Shown here piece after piece: positions 1 through 8,651 of a stretch of DNA of 64,000 nucleotides; positions within the stretch are counted from its first letter, which is position 1, and the number at the start of each line of letters is the position of its first letter. Position numbers and translations under genes: made by a program. The stretch lies in NCBI GenBank assembly GCA_002307375.1, contig NTJI01000005.1, positions 124,001-188,000 on the forward strand, given 5' to 3'. The notes beneath the pieces were generated by a model, which was not told where the DNA came from, made no database searches, and saw only the letters and a list, made by a program, of their open reading frames with translations. The DNA comes from Lysobacteraceae bacterium NML93-0399 (GTDB lineage Bacteria > Pseudomonadota > Gammaproteobacteria > Xanthomonadales > Xanthomonadaceae).

Positions 1-2
1 AC

Positions 3-647
3 CGCATCTTCAATGCTGACGGTTCGGCCTCGCAGCAGTGCGGCAACGGCGCGCGCTGCGTGGCCGCTTGGCTGGTGCGCGACGGTGCCGCCGATGGTGA
101 TTTCGTGCTGGAAAGCCCGGCCGGACTGCATGCGGTGACGCGCGCCGGCAGCGGATACCGCATCGCGATGGGCGTGCCCGACTTCGCGCCGGCCCGTATT
201 CCGATGGCCGGCATCGAGTCTGCGCAACCGCTGTACACGCTGCCGGTCGAGGCTGTGGGCGAACTCGCGCTCGGCGCGGTGTCGATGGGTAACCCGCATG
301 CGCTGATCGAGGTCGACGATGTCGACGCGGCCGACGTTGCGCGCATCGGCGGTGCGCTGCAGGCCTCGCCCTGGTTTCCCGAGTCGGTCAACGTGGGCTT
401 CGCGCAGGTGCTCGCGCCCGATCGCATCCGCTTGCGCGTGTTCGAGCGCGGCGTCGGCGAAACCCTGGCCTGCGGCAGTGGTGCCTGCGCTGCGGTTGCG
501 GTGCTCGCGCGGCGCGGCCGGATCACGCGCAGTGTCGCGGTCGCGCTGCCCGGTGGCGGCCTGCAGATCGACTGGCCGGCCGACGACGCGACACTGTCGA
601 TGGCGGGACCTGCGGCATTCGTTTTCGAAGGGGAGTTGTCTGGATGA
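3..647 (+). CDS. dapF: Diaminopimelate epimerase, 5' truncated by the window
   Basis: Interconverts LL- and meso-diaminopimelate in the cytoplasm, supplying lysine and peptidoglycan precursors. The reading frame is open from base 3; the GTG at 60 is internal, because the family motif around the first catalytic cysteine (QQCGNGARC) is encoded upstream, with its Cys codon at 39-41. The second catalytic cysteine lies in [12 protein letters not shown] near 470-490. About the first 70 residues are missing off the left edge. The stop overlaps the next ATG (ATGA at 644), so it is translationally coupled to the DUF484 gene in the usual dapF-DUF484-xerC order. Confidence 0.96.
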   Translation, partial: RIFNADGSASQQCGNGARCVAAWLVRDGAADGDFVLESPAGLHAVTRAGSGYRIAMGVPDFAPARIPMAGIESAQPLYTLPVEAVGELALGAVSMGNPHALIEVDDVDAADVARIGGALQASPWFPESVNVGFAQVLAPDRIRLRVFERGVGETLACGSGACAAVAVLARRGRITRSVAVALPGGGLQIDWPADDATLSMAGPAAFVFEGELSG

Positions 648-1321
648 GCGAGACCACCGAAAAACTCGGCGCGCACGAAATCGCGGCCTGGCTGCGGCGC
701 CACCCGCGGTTTTTGCAGCAGTTTCCGGACCTGGCGCTGACGTTGGTGGTGCCGCGCGAGGACGGCCCGGCCGCGTCCCTGGCGAGTTACCAGCTCGAAG
801 TGCTGCGCGACAAGAACCGCGAACTGTCCAAGCGGCTGCGCGACCTGTTCGCGATCTCGCAGGAGAACGAGCGGCTTGCCGTGCGCACGCACCAGCTCAC
901 GCTCGCGCTGATGCGTCAGCCCGATGCGGCCTCGACGGTGCGCGCGCTGGCCGCGACCCTGGCCGAGGATTTCAACGGCGACCTGGTGCGCGTCGTGCTG
1001 TTCGCGCCGGTGCCGGGCCTCGAGGAAGACTGGCTGCAGGTCGTCCCGCGCAACGATCGCCTGCTGACGCCGTTCGCCGATTGCCTCAAGGACGAAGAGC
1101 CGCTGTGCGGTCGCCTGCACCCGGACAAGCAGTCGCTGCTGTATGGCGCGCGCGTCGATGAAGTGCAGTCGAGTGCATTGCTGCCGCTGGCCGGCGTGGG
1201 TCTGGTCGCGGTCGGCAGCCGCGACGGCAACCGTTTCTATCCGGGTATGGGCACGCTGTTCCTGCGGATGATGGGCGAAGCCTTCGCGACCGCGATGCGC
1301 CGCTTCGACGCGGCGAGCTGA
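644..1321 (+). CDS. DUF484 family protein
   Basis: A 225-residue cytoplasmic protein of the DUF484 family, recognised from the N-terminal helical region ([14 protein letters not shown]), a heptad-rich coiled-coil stretch around residues 45-85 and a GAF-like C-terminal half. The family is almost always found between dapF and xerC in gammaproteobacteria, as here, but its biochemical role is not established. The start overlaps the dapF stop by 4 bases; xerC begins 20 bases after its stop. Identification rests on position as well as sequence. Confidence 0.88.
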   Translation: MSETTEKLGAHEIAAWLRRHPRFLQQFPDLALTLVVPREDGPAASLASYQLEVLRDKNRELSKRLRDLFAISQENERLAVRTHQLTLALMRQPDAASTVRALAATLAEDFNGDLVRVVLFAPVPGLEEDWLQVVPRNDRLLTPFADCLKDEEPLCGRLHPDKQSLLYGARVDEVQSSALLPLAGVGLVAVGSRDGNRFYPGMGTLFLRMMGEAFATAMRRFDAAS

Positions 1322-1341
1322 TCGCAGACCGGGCCGCCCCG

Positions 1342-2244
1342 ATGCACCCCGACGTCGACGCATTCCTCGAGCATCTGCAGGTCGAGCGGCGGATGTCGGT
1401 GCACACGCTCGACGCCTACCGGCGTGATCTCACAGCGCTGGTCGACTGGGCCGGCGAACAGGCGCGCGGCGATGTGCGCAGCCTGCAGGGCGAGGACATC
1501 CGCGCCTTCGTCGCCGCCGGCCACCGCGGCGGCCTGTCGCCCAAGAGCCTGCAGCGGCGCCTGTCGGCCTGCCGCAGCTTCTTCCAGTGGCTGCTCAAGC
1601 ACGGGCACGTCGTGGCCAACCCGGCCGCCGGCGTGCGTGGCCCCAAGGCCCCGCGCAAGCTGCCGCAGGTGCTCGACGTCGACGAGGTCACGCAGCTGGT
1701 CGAAGTACCGGTCGACGCGCCGCTGGCTCTGCGTGATCGCGCGTTGCTGGAACTGTTCTATTCGTCCGGCCTGCGCCTGTCGGAACTGGTCGGCCTGCGC
1801 TGGCGCGATCTCGACCTCGAAGGCGGCCTGGTGACCGTGCTCGGCAAGGGCAACCGCCAGCGCAGCGTGCCGGTCGGCAGTCATGCACGCCGCGCGCTGG
1901 CCGACTGGCGCGCCGACAGTGGCGGCGCCAATGATGCCCCGGTGTTCCCCGGCCGCGGCGGTGCCCCGATCACCGCGCGCGCGGTGCAGCTGCGCATCCG
2001 CCTGCTCGCCCAGCGTCAGGGCCTGTTCAAGCGGGTGCACCCGCATCTGCTCCGGCACTCGTTCGCCAGCCATGTGCTCGAATCGTCCGGCGACCTGCGC
2101 GGCGTTCAGGAACTGCTGGGCCACGCCGACATCGCGACCACGCAGATCTACACCCACCTCGATTTTCAGCACCTGGCCAAGGTCTACGACGCCGCGCATC
2201 CGCGTGCGAAGCGCCGGCGTGGTTCGGAGAACGGCCAGGGCTGA
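1342..2244 (+). CDS. xerC: Tyrosine recombinase XerC
   Basis: Site-specific recombinase that works with XerD at dif to resolve chromosome dimers. The 300-residue length is normal. An N-terminal SAM-like DNA-binding domain (about 1-90) is followed by the catalytic domain. All active-site residues can be placed: R145 (SSGLRLSE), K169 (LGKGNRQR), H235 and R238 (HPHLLRHS), H261 (LLGHAD) and nucleophile Y270 (TTQIYTH). It ends the dapF-DUF484-xerC operon. Its position in a housekeeping operon argues for XerC rather than a phage or integron integrase. Confidence 0.95.
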   Translation: MHPDVDAFLEHLQVERRMSVHTLDAYRRDLTALVDWAGEQARGDVRSLQGEDIRAFVAAGHRGGLSPKSLQRRLSACRSFFQWLLKHGHVVANPAAGVRGPKAPRKLPQVLDVDEVTQLVEVPVDAPLALRDRALLELFYSSGLRLSELVGLRWRDLDLEGGLVTVLGKGNRQRSVPVGSHARRALADWRADSGGANDAPVFPGRGGAPITARAVQLRIRLLAQRQGLFKRVHPHLLRHSFASHVLESSGDLRGVQELLGHADIATTQIYTHLDFQHLAKVYDAAHPRAKRRRGSENGQG

Positions 2245-2537
2245 TACCCGCCACGCACGTCAGCCGCCACATGCGAGACACCGCTCCGTTGGAAGCGCTT
2301 GCGCGCGAGGAGGAGCTTCTTGGAGAGCGCCATCGCGCGCGAGCGCGCTCCTACAGGCGAGGGCCGCTGCGCGAGTCGTGGAGTGTGGCGGACTAGGACG
2401 TCCGGAATCGGTGTGGTCCTCCAGGGCGCGCGGTCTCGTGCCCGACACGAAGCGCCGGCTTCTGTAGGAGCGCGCTTGCGCGCGATGGCCATTGGCGGAA
2501 GAGCCCGATCGCCCGCCATGCGCACCTGCAGGCGCGC
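2245..2537. repeat. Intergenic gap with two inverted REP-like palindromes
   Basis: Two copies of the palindromic repeat that recurs in this window lie in opposite orientations, at 2330-2355 (ending in gcgctcctaca) and 2463-2488 (starting tgtaggagcgc). A degenerate half copy lies at 2300-2317. No convincing gene is seen between xerC and the DUF3079 gene. Confidence 0.8.
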
Positions 2538-2750
2538 CTAGGGCTCGGTGGTCAGATCGGCCCGTTCGGGTCGATCGGCGTCGGGCGTGATGCCCCAGGC
2601 GACGTGCCAGTCTTCGCCATCGTGTTCGATGGGATGCCGCGTCCGGCCGGCGCCGTTGCCGCAGGCCAGCGCCTGCGCGCTGCAATAGCGATCGCATCCC
2701 CAGCAGATGCGTTCAGGATGTCTGGGGTGCAGGGGAAAGGGTTTGGCCAT
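2538..2750 (-). CDS. DUF3079 family small Cys-rich protein
   Basis: A 70-residue protein on the minus strand starting MAKPFPLHPRHPERICWGC. It matches my recollection of the DUF3079 family, whose hallmark is the CWGCDRYC motif followed by LACGNG and a C-terminal EHDGEDW-like segment. Four cysteines in the first half suggest a small metal-binding fold; function is unknown. The frame stays open upstream to 2894, but family similarity begins at 2750. It lies between convergent and divergent neighbours (xerC upstream, hslV 167 bases away on the other strand), so it is probably monocistronic. Confidence 0.8.
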   Translation of the reverse strand: MAKPFPLHPRHPERICWGCDRYCSAQALACGNGAGRTRHPIEHDGEDWHVAWGITPDADRPERADLTTEP

Positions 2751-2917
2751 GCGCGGCTCCCGTCGAAGTCCGACGACAACGGTGACGCGCGGCGGCGCGG
2801 CGCGCATTGATCGAGCGCAAGGGTCGTTGGAAGCTACGGGCGCCGCAGGTACAGAACGATCGCCTTGAATGCGACAGACGGGCGCCCCACACAAGGGGTT
2901 CGATCCACGGAGGCCGC

Positions 2918-3469
2918 ATGGACCCCAGCCAGAATCCCAATGTGTTCCACGCCACGACCATCGTCTCGATCCGCCGCGGCGGCAAGGTGGTCGTCGCCGG
3001 CGATGGCCAGGTCACGCTCGGCCACACCATCATGAAAGGCAATGCGCGCAAGGTGCGGCGCCTGGGCGAGGGCAAGGTGCTCGCCGGGTTCGCCGGCGCT
3101 GCGGCCGATGCGTTCACCCTGTTCGAACTGTTCGAAGGCAAGCTGCAGCAGCACGGCGGACAGCTGGTGCGTGCGGCGGTCGAGCTGGTCAAGGACTGGC
3201 GCACCGATCGCCGCTACGGAAAGCTCGAAGCGCTGCTCGCGGTCGCCGATGCCGAGACCTCGCTGATCATCAGCGGCAACGGCGACATCATCGAACCCGA
3301 CGACGGCATCATCGCGATCGGCTCGGGCGGCTCCTACGCGCTGTCCGCCGCACGCGCGCTGCTCGCGCACACCGAACTCGACGCCCGCACGGTCGCGACC
3401 GAAGCGCTGAACATCGCCGGCGACATCTGCATCTACACCAACCGCAACGTGGTGGTTGAAGAACTGTGA
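2918..3469 (+). CDS. hslV: ATP-dependent protease peptidase subunit HslV
   Basis: Threonine peptidase of the HslVU (ClpQY) protease, forming a double hexamer capped by HslU. The 183-residue protein carries a 12-residue N-terminal extension ([12 protein letters not shown]) before [10 protein letters not shown], so Thr13 becomes the catalytic N-terminus after processing. This propeptide is, as I recall, typical of Xanthomonadaceae HslV. The start at 2918 has a GGAGG-type ribosome site at about 2908-2912; an upstream in-frame start at 2807 is not supported. hslU follows after 113 bases. Confidence 0.96.
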   Translation: MDPSQNPNVFHATTIVSIRRGGKVVVAGDGQVTLGHTIMKGNARKVRRLGEGKVLAGFAGAAADAFTLFELFEGKLQQHGGQLVRAAVELVKDWRTDRRYGKLEALLAVADAETSLIISGNGDIIEPDDGIIAIGSGGSYALSAARALLAHTELDARTVATEALNIAGDICIYTNRNVVVEEL

Positions 3470-3573
3470 TTCGTGATTGGTGATTCGTGATTCGAAACAG
3501 CTGGATCACCGCCGAGTCCTGTCCACCGCCCAATTCCGCTCTTACGAATCACGAATCACAAATGACCAATCAC
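3468..3573. repeat. Long inverted repeat in the hslV-hslU gap
   Basis: The left arm is built of gattcgtgatt-type units (3468-3494) and the right arm of their complement (about 3545-3573). The 13 bases gattcgtgattcg at 3482-3494 pair exactly with 3545-3557, and gtgattggt at 3473-3481 pairs with accaatcac at 3565-3573, across a 7-base bulge. The arms overlap the hslV stop and end 9 bases before the hslU ATG, so the structure spans the whole spacer and includes the hslU ribosome-binding region. Confidence 0.75.
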
Positions 3574-3582
3574 CGCTCTTCA

Positions 3583-4944
3583 ATGACCCCGCGCGAGATC
3601 GTGCAGGAGCTAGACCGCCACATCGTCGGCCAGAACGCCGCCAAGCGCGCCGTCGCGATCGCACTGCGCAACCGTTGGCGCCGTGCGCAGCTCGACGACG
3701 ACCTGCGCAACGAGGTGATGCCCAAGAACATCCTGATGATCGGCCCGACCGGCGTCGGCAAGACCGAGATCGCGCGCCGCCTGGCGACGCTCGCCAACGC
3801 GCCGTTCGTCAAGGTCGAGGCGACGCGTTTCACCGAGGTCGGCTACGTCGGCAAGGACGTCGAGCAGATCATCCGCGATCTCGCCGACACCGCGGTCAAG
3901 CTGTATCGCGAGCAGGCCAAGGTGCGCGTGCGCACGCAGGCCGAGGAGCGTGCCGAGGACCGCATCCTCGATGCGCTGCTGCCCAAGCGCGAATCCGCAC
4001 AGCCCGGCTTCGGCTTTGGCGCGCAGACCGCGACCGTCGACATCGGTGCCGAGCCCTCGTCGAAGGAATCGGAGACGCGGCAGAAGCTGCGCCGCCAGCT
4101 GCGCGCCGGTGATCTGGACGATCGCGAGATCGAACTCGAACTCAGCGCCGGGCAGGGCATGGACATCATGACCCCGCCGGGCATGGAGGAAATGGGCCAG
4201 CAGCTGCGGCAGATGTTCGCCAATCTCGGCGGCGGCAAGACCCACAAGCGCAAGCTCACCATTCGCGCCGCGCGTCCGCAGCTGGTCGAAGAGGAAGCCG
4301 GCAAGCTGGTCAACGAGGACGATGTGCGCGAGGCGGCGATCGAGGCCTGCGAGCAGCACGGCATTGTCTTCATCGACGAGATCGACAAGGTCGCCAAGCG
4401 CAGCGAGGGTGGTTCCAGCGGTGCCGACGTCAGCCGCGAAGGCGTGCAGCGCGACCTGCTGCCGCTGGTCGAGGGCAGCACGGTCAGCACCAAGTACGGT
4501 TCGGTGAAGACCGACCACATCCTCTTCATCGCCTCGGGCGCGTTCCACCTCGCCAAGCCCAGCGACCTGATTCCCGAAATGCAGGGCCGCTTTCCGATCC
4601 GTGTCGAGCTGACGGCGCTGACCAAGGACGATTTCGTCCGCATCCTCACCGAGCCCAAGGCTGCGCTGACCACGCAGTACGTGCAGTTGCTCCGGACTGA
4701 GGGCGTCGAGCTGACGTTCGCGCCGGATGCGGTGGAGCGGCTGGCCGAGATTGCCGCGCACGTCAACGAGCGCCAGGAGAACATCGGTGCGCGCCGTCTG
4801 CACACGGTGCTCGAACGTCTGCTCGATTCGCTGAGTTTCGAGGCGCCAGACAAGGGCGGTACGGTCGTCATCGACCGCGCCTACGTCGATCAGCATCTGG
4901 GTGAACTGGTGCAGGACCAGGATCTGAGCCGCTACATCCTCTGA
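3583..4944 (+). CDS. hslU: HslU, ATPase subunit of the HslVU protease
   Basis: AAA+ unfoldase that feeds substrates to HslV. The 453-residue protein has Walker A GPTGVGKT at residues 54-61, the inserted I domain (about 110-240), Walker B IVFIDEID near 260-268 and the C-terminal tail DLSRYIL, which docks into HslV and triggers its activity. The start at 3583 ([17 protein letters not shown]) matches the family; in-frame ATGs at 3487 and 3562 lie inside the inverted repeat and would add unconserved residues. Co-transcription with hslV is expected. Confidence 0.97.
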   Translation: MTPREIVQELDRHIVGQNAAKRAVAIALRNRWRRAQLDDDLRNEVMPKNILMIGPTGVGKTEIARRLATLANAPFVKVEATRFTEVGYVGKDVEQIIRDLADTAVKLYREQAKVRVRTQAEERAEDRILDALLPKRESAQPGFGFGAQTATVDIGAEPSSKESETRQKLRRQLRAGDLDDREIELELSAGQGMDIMTPPGMEEMGQQLRQMFANLGGGKTHKRKLTIRAARPQLVEEEAGKLVNEDDVREAAIEACEQHGIVFIDEIDKVAKRSEGGSSGADVSREGVQRDLLPLVEGSTVSTKYGSVKTDHILFIASGAFHLAKPSDLIPEMQGRFPIRVELTALTKDDFVRILTEPKAALTTQYVQLLRTEGVELTFAPDAVERLAEIAAHVNERQENIGARRLHTVLERLLDSLSFEAPDKGGTVVIDRAYVDQHLGELVQDQDLSRYIL

Positions 4945-5013
4945 GGTTTCGCGTTCACCGCGGTCGAACATCGGGTCCGCATCATGGCAGGCCCGATTGC
5001 CGGAACGACCGCG

Positions 5014-6210
5014 ATGCCGAGATCCGCACGCAAGACGCTCGTCCTGATGAGTCTGTTGGCGTCGGTGACAGCCTGCACGCAGCGCGATGCGGCCTCGCCG
5101 GCGGAGTCCAGGCCCGCCGCGTCGCCGACTATCGCGGCGACGCCGCCCGGCGACGCCCACGCGGCGCAGGCAGTCCCTGCCGGCGCGCCCGCCGCGCCGG
5201 TTTACCGGACCTTCCGTGATGTCGTGGTGGCCTGCGACAACGTGCGCCGCTGCACTGCGATCGCCGTCGGCGACAGCGCGCCCGGACTGGCGCTGTCGCT
5301 GATCCGCGACGCGGGCGCGAGCGGTGCGCAGACGCTGCGGCTGTACGCGCCGTCGGCCGAGGTCGACGCCGAGAACCTGCGCCTGGACGACGTCGCCGCG
5401 CCTGCGATCGCGGGACTGCCCTGGCAACGCGACGCGGGCGACTCCGATGCGTTGCGGATCGAGGATCCGGCGGCGATCGCGCAGTTCATCGACCTGGTCC
5501 GGGACGGCACGCGTCTGGACGATGGCGGAGATCGGACCGTGTCGCTGGCGGGCCTCAATGCGGCGCTGCTGTACGTCGACGAACACCAGCAGCGGCTCGA
5601 CACGCCCGACGCATGGGCGCGACGCGGCGACCGCGACACCGCCGCCGTGCCTGCGGCACCACCGCTGCCGGCGCCGCCGCCGGAGTCGCCGCCGCCGCCC
5701 GCACTCGCCGAGGCCGATGCCGCGCGTCTGACGCGCAGCGTGCGCGAGTCGCAGGCCGCCGCACTGCGCGCGCAGGAATGCAATGCGTCGGGCGGCGAGT
5801 TCGACGTCTCGCGTCAGGACACCGCCCACCCCCTCGATGCGACCCACGCGCTGGTGTTCGTGACCTGCTACAGCGGTGCCTACCAGGCCTCGAGCCTGGT
5901 GTTCCGTGCGGCCCGCGACGGCAGCGACGTCACCCGTCTGACCCTGCCGGCGCCGGAGCTGTCCGACGACAGCGAGCAGCGCGAGGCCTTCGATCTGCTG
6001 ATCGGTCCGGAATTCGACGCCGCCACCGGCACGCTGACGCAGTACGCCAGGGGCCGTGGCATCGGCGACTGCGGTTTCCAGTCGAGCTGGCGGTTCGACG
6101 GGCAGGCGTTCGAGTTGTCGCGTCATGCCGAGATGACCCGGTGCGGCGGATTGACCCCCGAGGCATGGCCGGTGTTGTGGCGGGTGGCCGGGCCGTCCGG
6201 CGCGCCTTGA
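5014..6210 (+). CDS. DUF1176 domain lipoprotein
   Basis: A 398-residue exported protein. A signal peptide ends in the lipobox VTAC (residues 18-21 from the ATG at 5014; an ATG at 4984 would add 10 residues). The body matches DUF1176 as I know it: VVVACDNVRRCTAIA near the N-terminus, then VSLAGLNAALLYVDEHQ with a proline-rich tail, and a C-terminal GDCGFQSSWRFDG...WPVLWR block. A Pro-rich linker lies around residues 210-230. Function is unknown; the paired Cys motifs suggest periplasmic disulfides. It stands alone 69 bases after hslU. Confidence 0.82.
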   Translation: MPRSARKTLVLMSLLASVTACTQRDAASPAESRPAASPTIAATPPGDAHAAQAVPAGAPAAPVYRTFRDVVVACDNVRRCTAIAVGDSAPGLALSLIRDAGASGAQTLRLYAPSAEVDAENLRLDDVAAPAIAGLPWQRDAGDSDALRIEDPAAIAQFIDLVRDGTRLDDGGDRTVSLAGLNAALLYVDEHQQRLDTPDAWARRGDRDTAAVPAAPPLPAPPPESPPPPALAEADAARLTRSVRESQAAALRAQECNASGGEFDVSRQDTAHPLDATHALVFVTCYSGAYQASSLVFRAARDGSDVTRLTLPAPELSDDSEQREAFDLLIGPEFDAATGTLTQYARGRGIGDCGFQSSWRFDGQAFELSRHAEMTRCGGLTPEAWPVLWRVAGPSGAP

Positions 6211-6261
6211 GCCCGCGGTTGGACGTTGCCACAATCGCGCGCCCTGTCCGGTGTGCCGCCC

Positions 6262-6696
6262 ATGTCCCTGCTGCTTCGACTCGTCGCGATCCTGCAGATC
6301 GCCGGTGGCTTCTACGGTCTGGCGGGCGCGTTGTTGCGGCTCGCGTCCGGCGGTGGAGGGGTACTGATGCTGCTGGTCGCCCTGCTGTTGTCGACGTTCG
6401 CGCTGATCGCAGGCGTCCTGCTGCTCGAAGGTGACGCGCTCGGGACGCGTCTGTCGCGGATCGCGCTGGCACTGCAGATTCCCGTCATCGCCACGCCGTG
6501 GCTGAGTTACGCCTGGCATGTCGGTGCCACCGTCCCGCTGCAGTTCCGCTTCGGCCGCGTCGCCGTGGTCGATCTCGACTGGTCGGTGCCGTCCGAGGCG
6601 CTGCGGCTGGCGCTGTCGGGCCCGTCGACCGCCGCGGTGGGCGTGAACCTGCTGGCGCTCGGGCTGTGGCTGGTGCTGCGTTTCGCCCGACGCTGA
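6262..6696 (+). CDS. Small multi-pass membrane protein
   Basis: A 144-residue hydrophobic protein not recognised as a named family. Four membrane segments are visible: about 3-23 (LLLRLVAILQIAGGFYGL), 36-58, 68-85 and the C-terminal 120-140. The start at 6262 (MSLLLRL) is preferred to the TTG at 6226 because it begins the first membrane segment directly. It lies 51 bases after the DUF1176 gene and may be read with it. Confidence 0.65.
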   Translation: MSLLLRLVAILQIAGGFYGLAGALLRLASGGGGVLMLLVALLLSTFALIAGVLLLEGDALGTRLSRIALALQIPVIATPWLSYAWHVGATVPLQFRFGRVAVVDLDWSVPSEALRLALSGPSTAAVGVNLLALGLWLVLRFARR

Positions 6697-6727
6697 CCCG
6701 TTCGGGGTCGTCGCGCAGCGTGTGAAG

Positions 6728-6759
6728 GGCCAAATTGGCCATTTGGGGTATATTTCCCC
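6728..6759 (+). promoter_or_regulatory. Promoter and two candidate operators of the toxin-antitoxin pair
   Basis: Two adjacent palindromes stand out. GGCCAA-A-TTGGCC at 6728-6740 is perfect with a one-base centre. GGGG-tatattt-CCCC at 6745-6759 encloses a TATATT -10-like hexamer. They lie 25-57 bases upstream of the antitoxin ATG at 6785. Paired palindromes over the promoter are the classic arrangement for antitoxin autoregulation; that role here is inferred. Confidence 0.6.
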
Positions 6760-6784
6760 ATGCCCGGTGCTTGGAGTGATCGCG

Positions 6785-7141
6785 ATGACGATGCCCCTGA
6801 AGCTCGACGCCCTCGACGCGCTGCCGCGCACGCCGGCGTCCGACGTCAAGAAACTCGGCTGGCGCGGCGTGATGAAGACCGTCGCCCGCGGCGGCAAGGT
6901 CGTCGTGACCCACCACAACACGCCCGAGGCGGTAATCCTGTCAGCCGACGAGTACGACGCGATCCTGCAGGCGCTCGACGCGGCCGGCGCGAGCCAGCGC
7001 TCGGCGCTCGACACCCTGCGCACGCGTTTCGACGCACGTCTGGCCGCGCTGCAGGCCGACGATGCCGATGCGCGCCTGCGCGCGGCGATGCGCGGGCCGG
7101 CGCGGCTGCGCGGCAAGGTCAAGGCCGGCGCGACCTGCTGA
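6785..7141 (+). CDS. Phd/YefM-like antitoxin
   Basis: A 118-residue protein whose N-terminal half resembles the Phd/YefM fold: SDVKKLGWRGVMKTVARGGKVVVTHHNTPEAVILSADEYDAIL, i.e. a short region before a beta-hairpin reading 'V.VTHHNTPEAVILS..EY'. That domain would bind operator DNA; the charged C-terminal half would cap the toxin. It starts at 6785 (or 6791). The stop is 3 bases before the GTG of the zeta-like toxin, so the two form a tight operon. The upstream palindromes fit autorepression. Confidence 0.75.
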   Translation: MTMPLKLDALDALPRTPASDVKKLGWRGVMKTVARGGKVVVTHHNTPEAVILSADEYDAILQALDAAGASQRSALDTLRTRFDARLAALQADDADARLRAAMRGPARLRGKVKAGATC

Positions 7142-7144
7142 GCC

Positions 7145-7792
7145 GTGGCGCGCCCGGTCCTCTACGTGCTGGCCGGCGTCAACGGCGCCGGCAAGAGTTC
7201 GGTCGGCGGCCATCTGCTCGAACGCGCCGGGCTCACGTGGTTCAACCCCGACACGTTCGCGCGTGAACTCGCCGTGGCGACCGGCTGCACGATGGCCGAC
7301 GCGAACGCGGCCGCCTGGCAGGAAGGCGTGCGTCGGCTCGATCTCGCACTGGCGAACGGGCACAGCCATGCCTTCGAAACCACGCTCGGCGGCAACACCG
7401 TGCCGGCGCGCATCGCCGAGGCCGCGCGCACGCACGACGTGCTGATGTGGTTCTGCGGGCTGTCGTCGGCCGAGCAGCACATCGCGCGCGTGCAGGCGCG
7501 GGTCGCGGTCGGTGGTCACGACATTCCCGAGGCGAACATCCGCGCACGCTGGACGCGTGCCCGCGAGAACCTGATCGCGCTGATGCCGGTGCTCGCGCAG
7601 TTGCAGGTCTACGACAACAGCGTCGACGTCGCACGTGGCGAGGCGGTGCCGGATCCGGTGCTGTTGCTGGAGATGATCGACGGCGTGCTGGTGGTGCCGG
7701 ATGCGGCTGATCTGGGGGCGCTGGCGACGACGCCGGAGTGGGCGAAGCCGCTGCTGGAGGCGGCTCTGGATCGCGAAGATCAAGACCGCTGA
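7145..7792 (+). CDS. Zeta-toxin-like P-loop kinase
   Basis: A 215-residue P-loop protein of the zeta-toxin/COG4185 type. Walker A is GVNGAGKSS (11-19), the substrate-site motif is HAFETTLGG (75-83, E78/T79/T80), and an arginine-rich lid segment RVAVGGHDIPEANIRARWTRARENL occupies about 119-143. YDNS follows, as is usual. Characterised zeta toxins phosphorylate UDP-N-acetylglucosamine and block wall synthesis; substrate here is inferred only. It begins with GTG, 3 bases after the antitoxin. All visible key motifs are intact, so it is probably active. Confidence 0.78.
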   Translation: MARPVLYVLAGVNGAGKSSVGGHLLERAGLTWFNPDTFARELAVATGCTMADANAAAWQEGVRRLDLALANGHSHAFETTLGGNTVPARIAEAARTHDVLMWFCGLSSAEQHIARVQARVAVGGHDIPEANIRARWTRARENLIALMPVLAQLQVYDNSVDVARGEAVPDPVLLLEMIDGVLVVPDAADLGALATTPEWAKPLLEAALDREDQDR

Positions 7793-7804
7793 GCCACCGC
7801 GCAT

Positions 7805-7834
7805 CCGTCGTTCCAGCGCACGCTGGAATGACGG
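7805..7834. repeat. Short palindrome after the toxin gene
   Basis: An imperfect hairpin, ccgtcgttccagcg facing cgctggaatgacgg with a two-base loop and one G-T mismatch. It belongs to the same 'cattcc..ggaatgacgg' group seen at 26.9, 31.7 and 49.6 kb. There is no T-run, so it is not a clear terminator. The rest of 7835-8058 shows no gene. Confidence 0.6.
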
Positions 7835-8058
7835 GAGAAAGTAAGCAGGCAGTCGAGAACGACAGGCCCCCGATGTGCGCCCGACGGCGGCGAAACTCCG
7901 GCCCCGTCTCCCATCACTGCCCGTATCCGCGCTCCCCCACCGACATCCCAGGCTGCAGTCGCGCTGCCATTGGCGGATCGTGGTCGACGATCCGCCGTCG
8001 CTGGAATCACACGCGTATACGGGATGCACCCGCAGATGGCGACCCGCAGCGCGCCGGA

Positions 8059-8526
8059 TCAATCCTCGCCGATGTCCTCGTTCCAGACTTCTGGATGCGC
8101 GGCAATGAAGCCACCGAGCAGGTCGACGCATTCCTGGCTCTGCATGTCGATCACTTCGACGCCGGTTTCGCGCAGCCAGTCGATGCCGCCCTGGAAGGTC
8201 TGCGATTCGCCGACGACGACGGTGCCGATGCCGAACTGGCGCACCAGACCACTGCAGTACCAGCACGGCGCCAAGGTCGTGACCATGATCGTGTCGCGGT
8301 AGGAACGCTGGCGGCCGGCCTTGCGGAACGCATCGGTCTCCCCGTGGATCGACGGATCACTTTCCTGCACACGGCGGTTGTGGCCGCAGCCGAGCAGGCG
8401 CCCATCCTGGTGATACAGCGCCGCGCCGATCGGAACGCCGCCCTCCGCAAGGCCCTGACGGGCTTCGGAAATCGCGGTGTCGAGCAGGGCGCGGTAGTCG
8501 GGCGTGGCGATCATGCGGGCGGTCAT
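8059..8526 (-). CDS. Cytosine/nucleoside deaminase family protein
   Basis: A 155-residue zinc deaminase. The zinc and catalytic motifs are HGETDA (HxE) and TLAPCWYC (PCxxC). The C-terminal LLGGFIAAHPEVWNEDIGE block resembles the end of yeast-type cytosine deaminase more than TadA, which suggests a free-base pyrimidine deaminase; substrate is not proven. The start at 8526 (MTARMIATPDYRALL) is chosen because upstream in-frame sequence runs into the divergent TerC promoter region. It is transcribed divergently from the TerC gene with 125 bases between the starts. Confidence 0.8.
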   Translation of the reverse strand: MTARMIATPDYRALLDTAISEARQGLAEGGVPIGAALYHQDGRLLGCGHNRRVQESDPSIHGETDAFRKAGRQRSYRDTIMVTTLAPCWYCSGLVRQFGIGTVVVGESQTFQGGIDWLRETGVEVIDMQSQECVDLLGGFIAAHPEVWNEDIGED

Positions 8527-8651
8527 CGGTGCGTCGGGCCTGCGAGTCTGCCTGTCGCATCGGTCGCGGTCGAGCGTGAGACGGTGCGGCAACTTCTTAA
8601 CGAACGCATGGCAGAATCCGTGGCCCCCAAAAGCGCGATGCAAGAACACCT

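Noticed and set aside
1342..2244. The tyrosine recombinase as the integrase of the cassette array
   Set aside because: It is XerC by operon context (dapF-DUF484-xerC) and lies 18 kb away; no IntI-specific insert was recognised.
2894..2914. A ggttcgatcc-like piece suggesting a tRNA T-arm
   Set aside because: No cloverleaf partners or CCA end nearby; it lies in the hslV leader.
3487..3582. Upstream ATGs at 3487 and 3562 as hslU start
   Set aside because: They lie within the inverted repeat and add residues not found in HslU; 3583 matches the family N-terminus.
3610..7122. A 1170-residue open frame on the minus strand opposite hslU and the DUF1176 gene
   Set aside because: Antisense to several well-supported genes, Arg/Gln/Asp-rich low-complexity translation, no motif; a product of GC-rich codon third positions.
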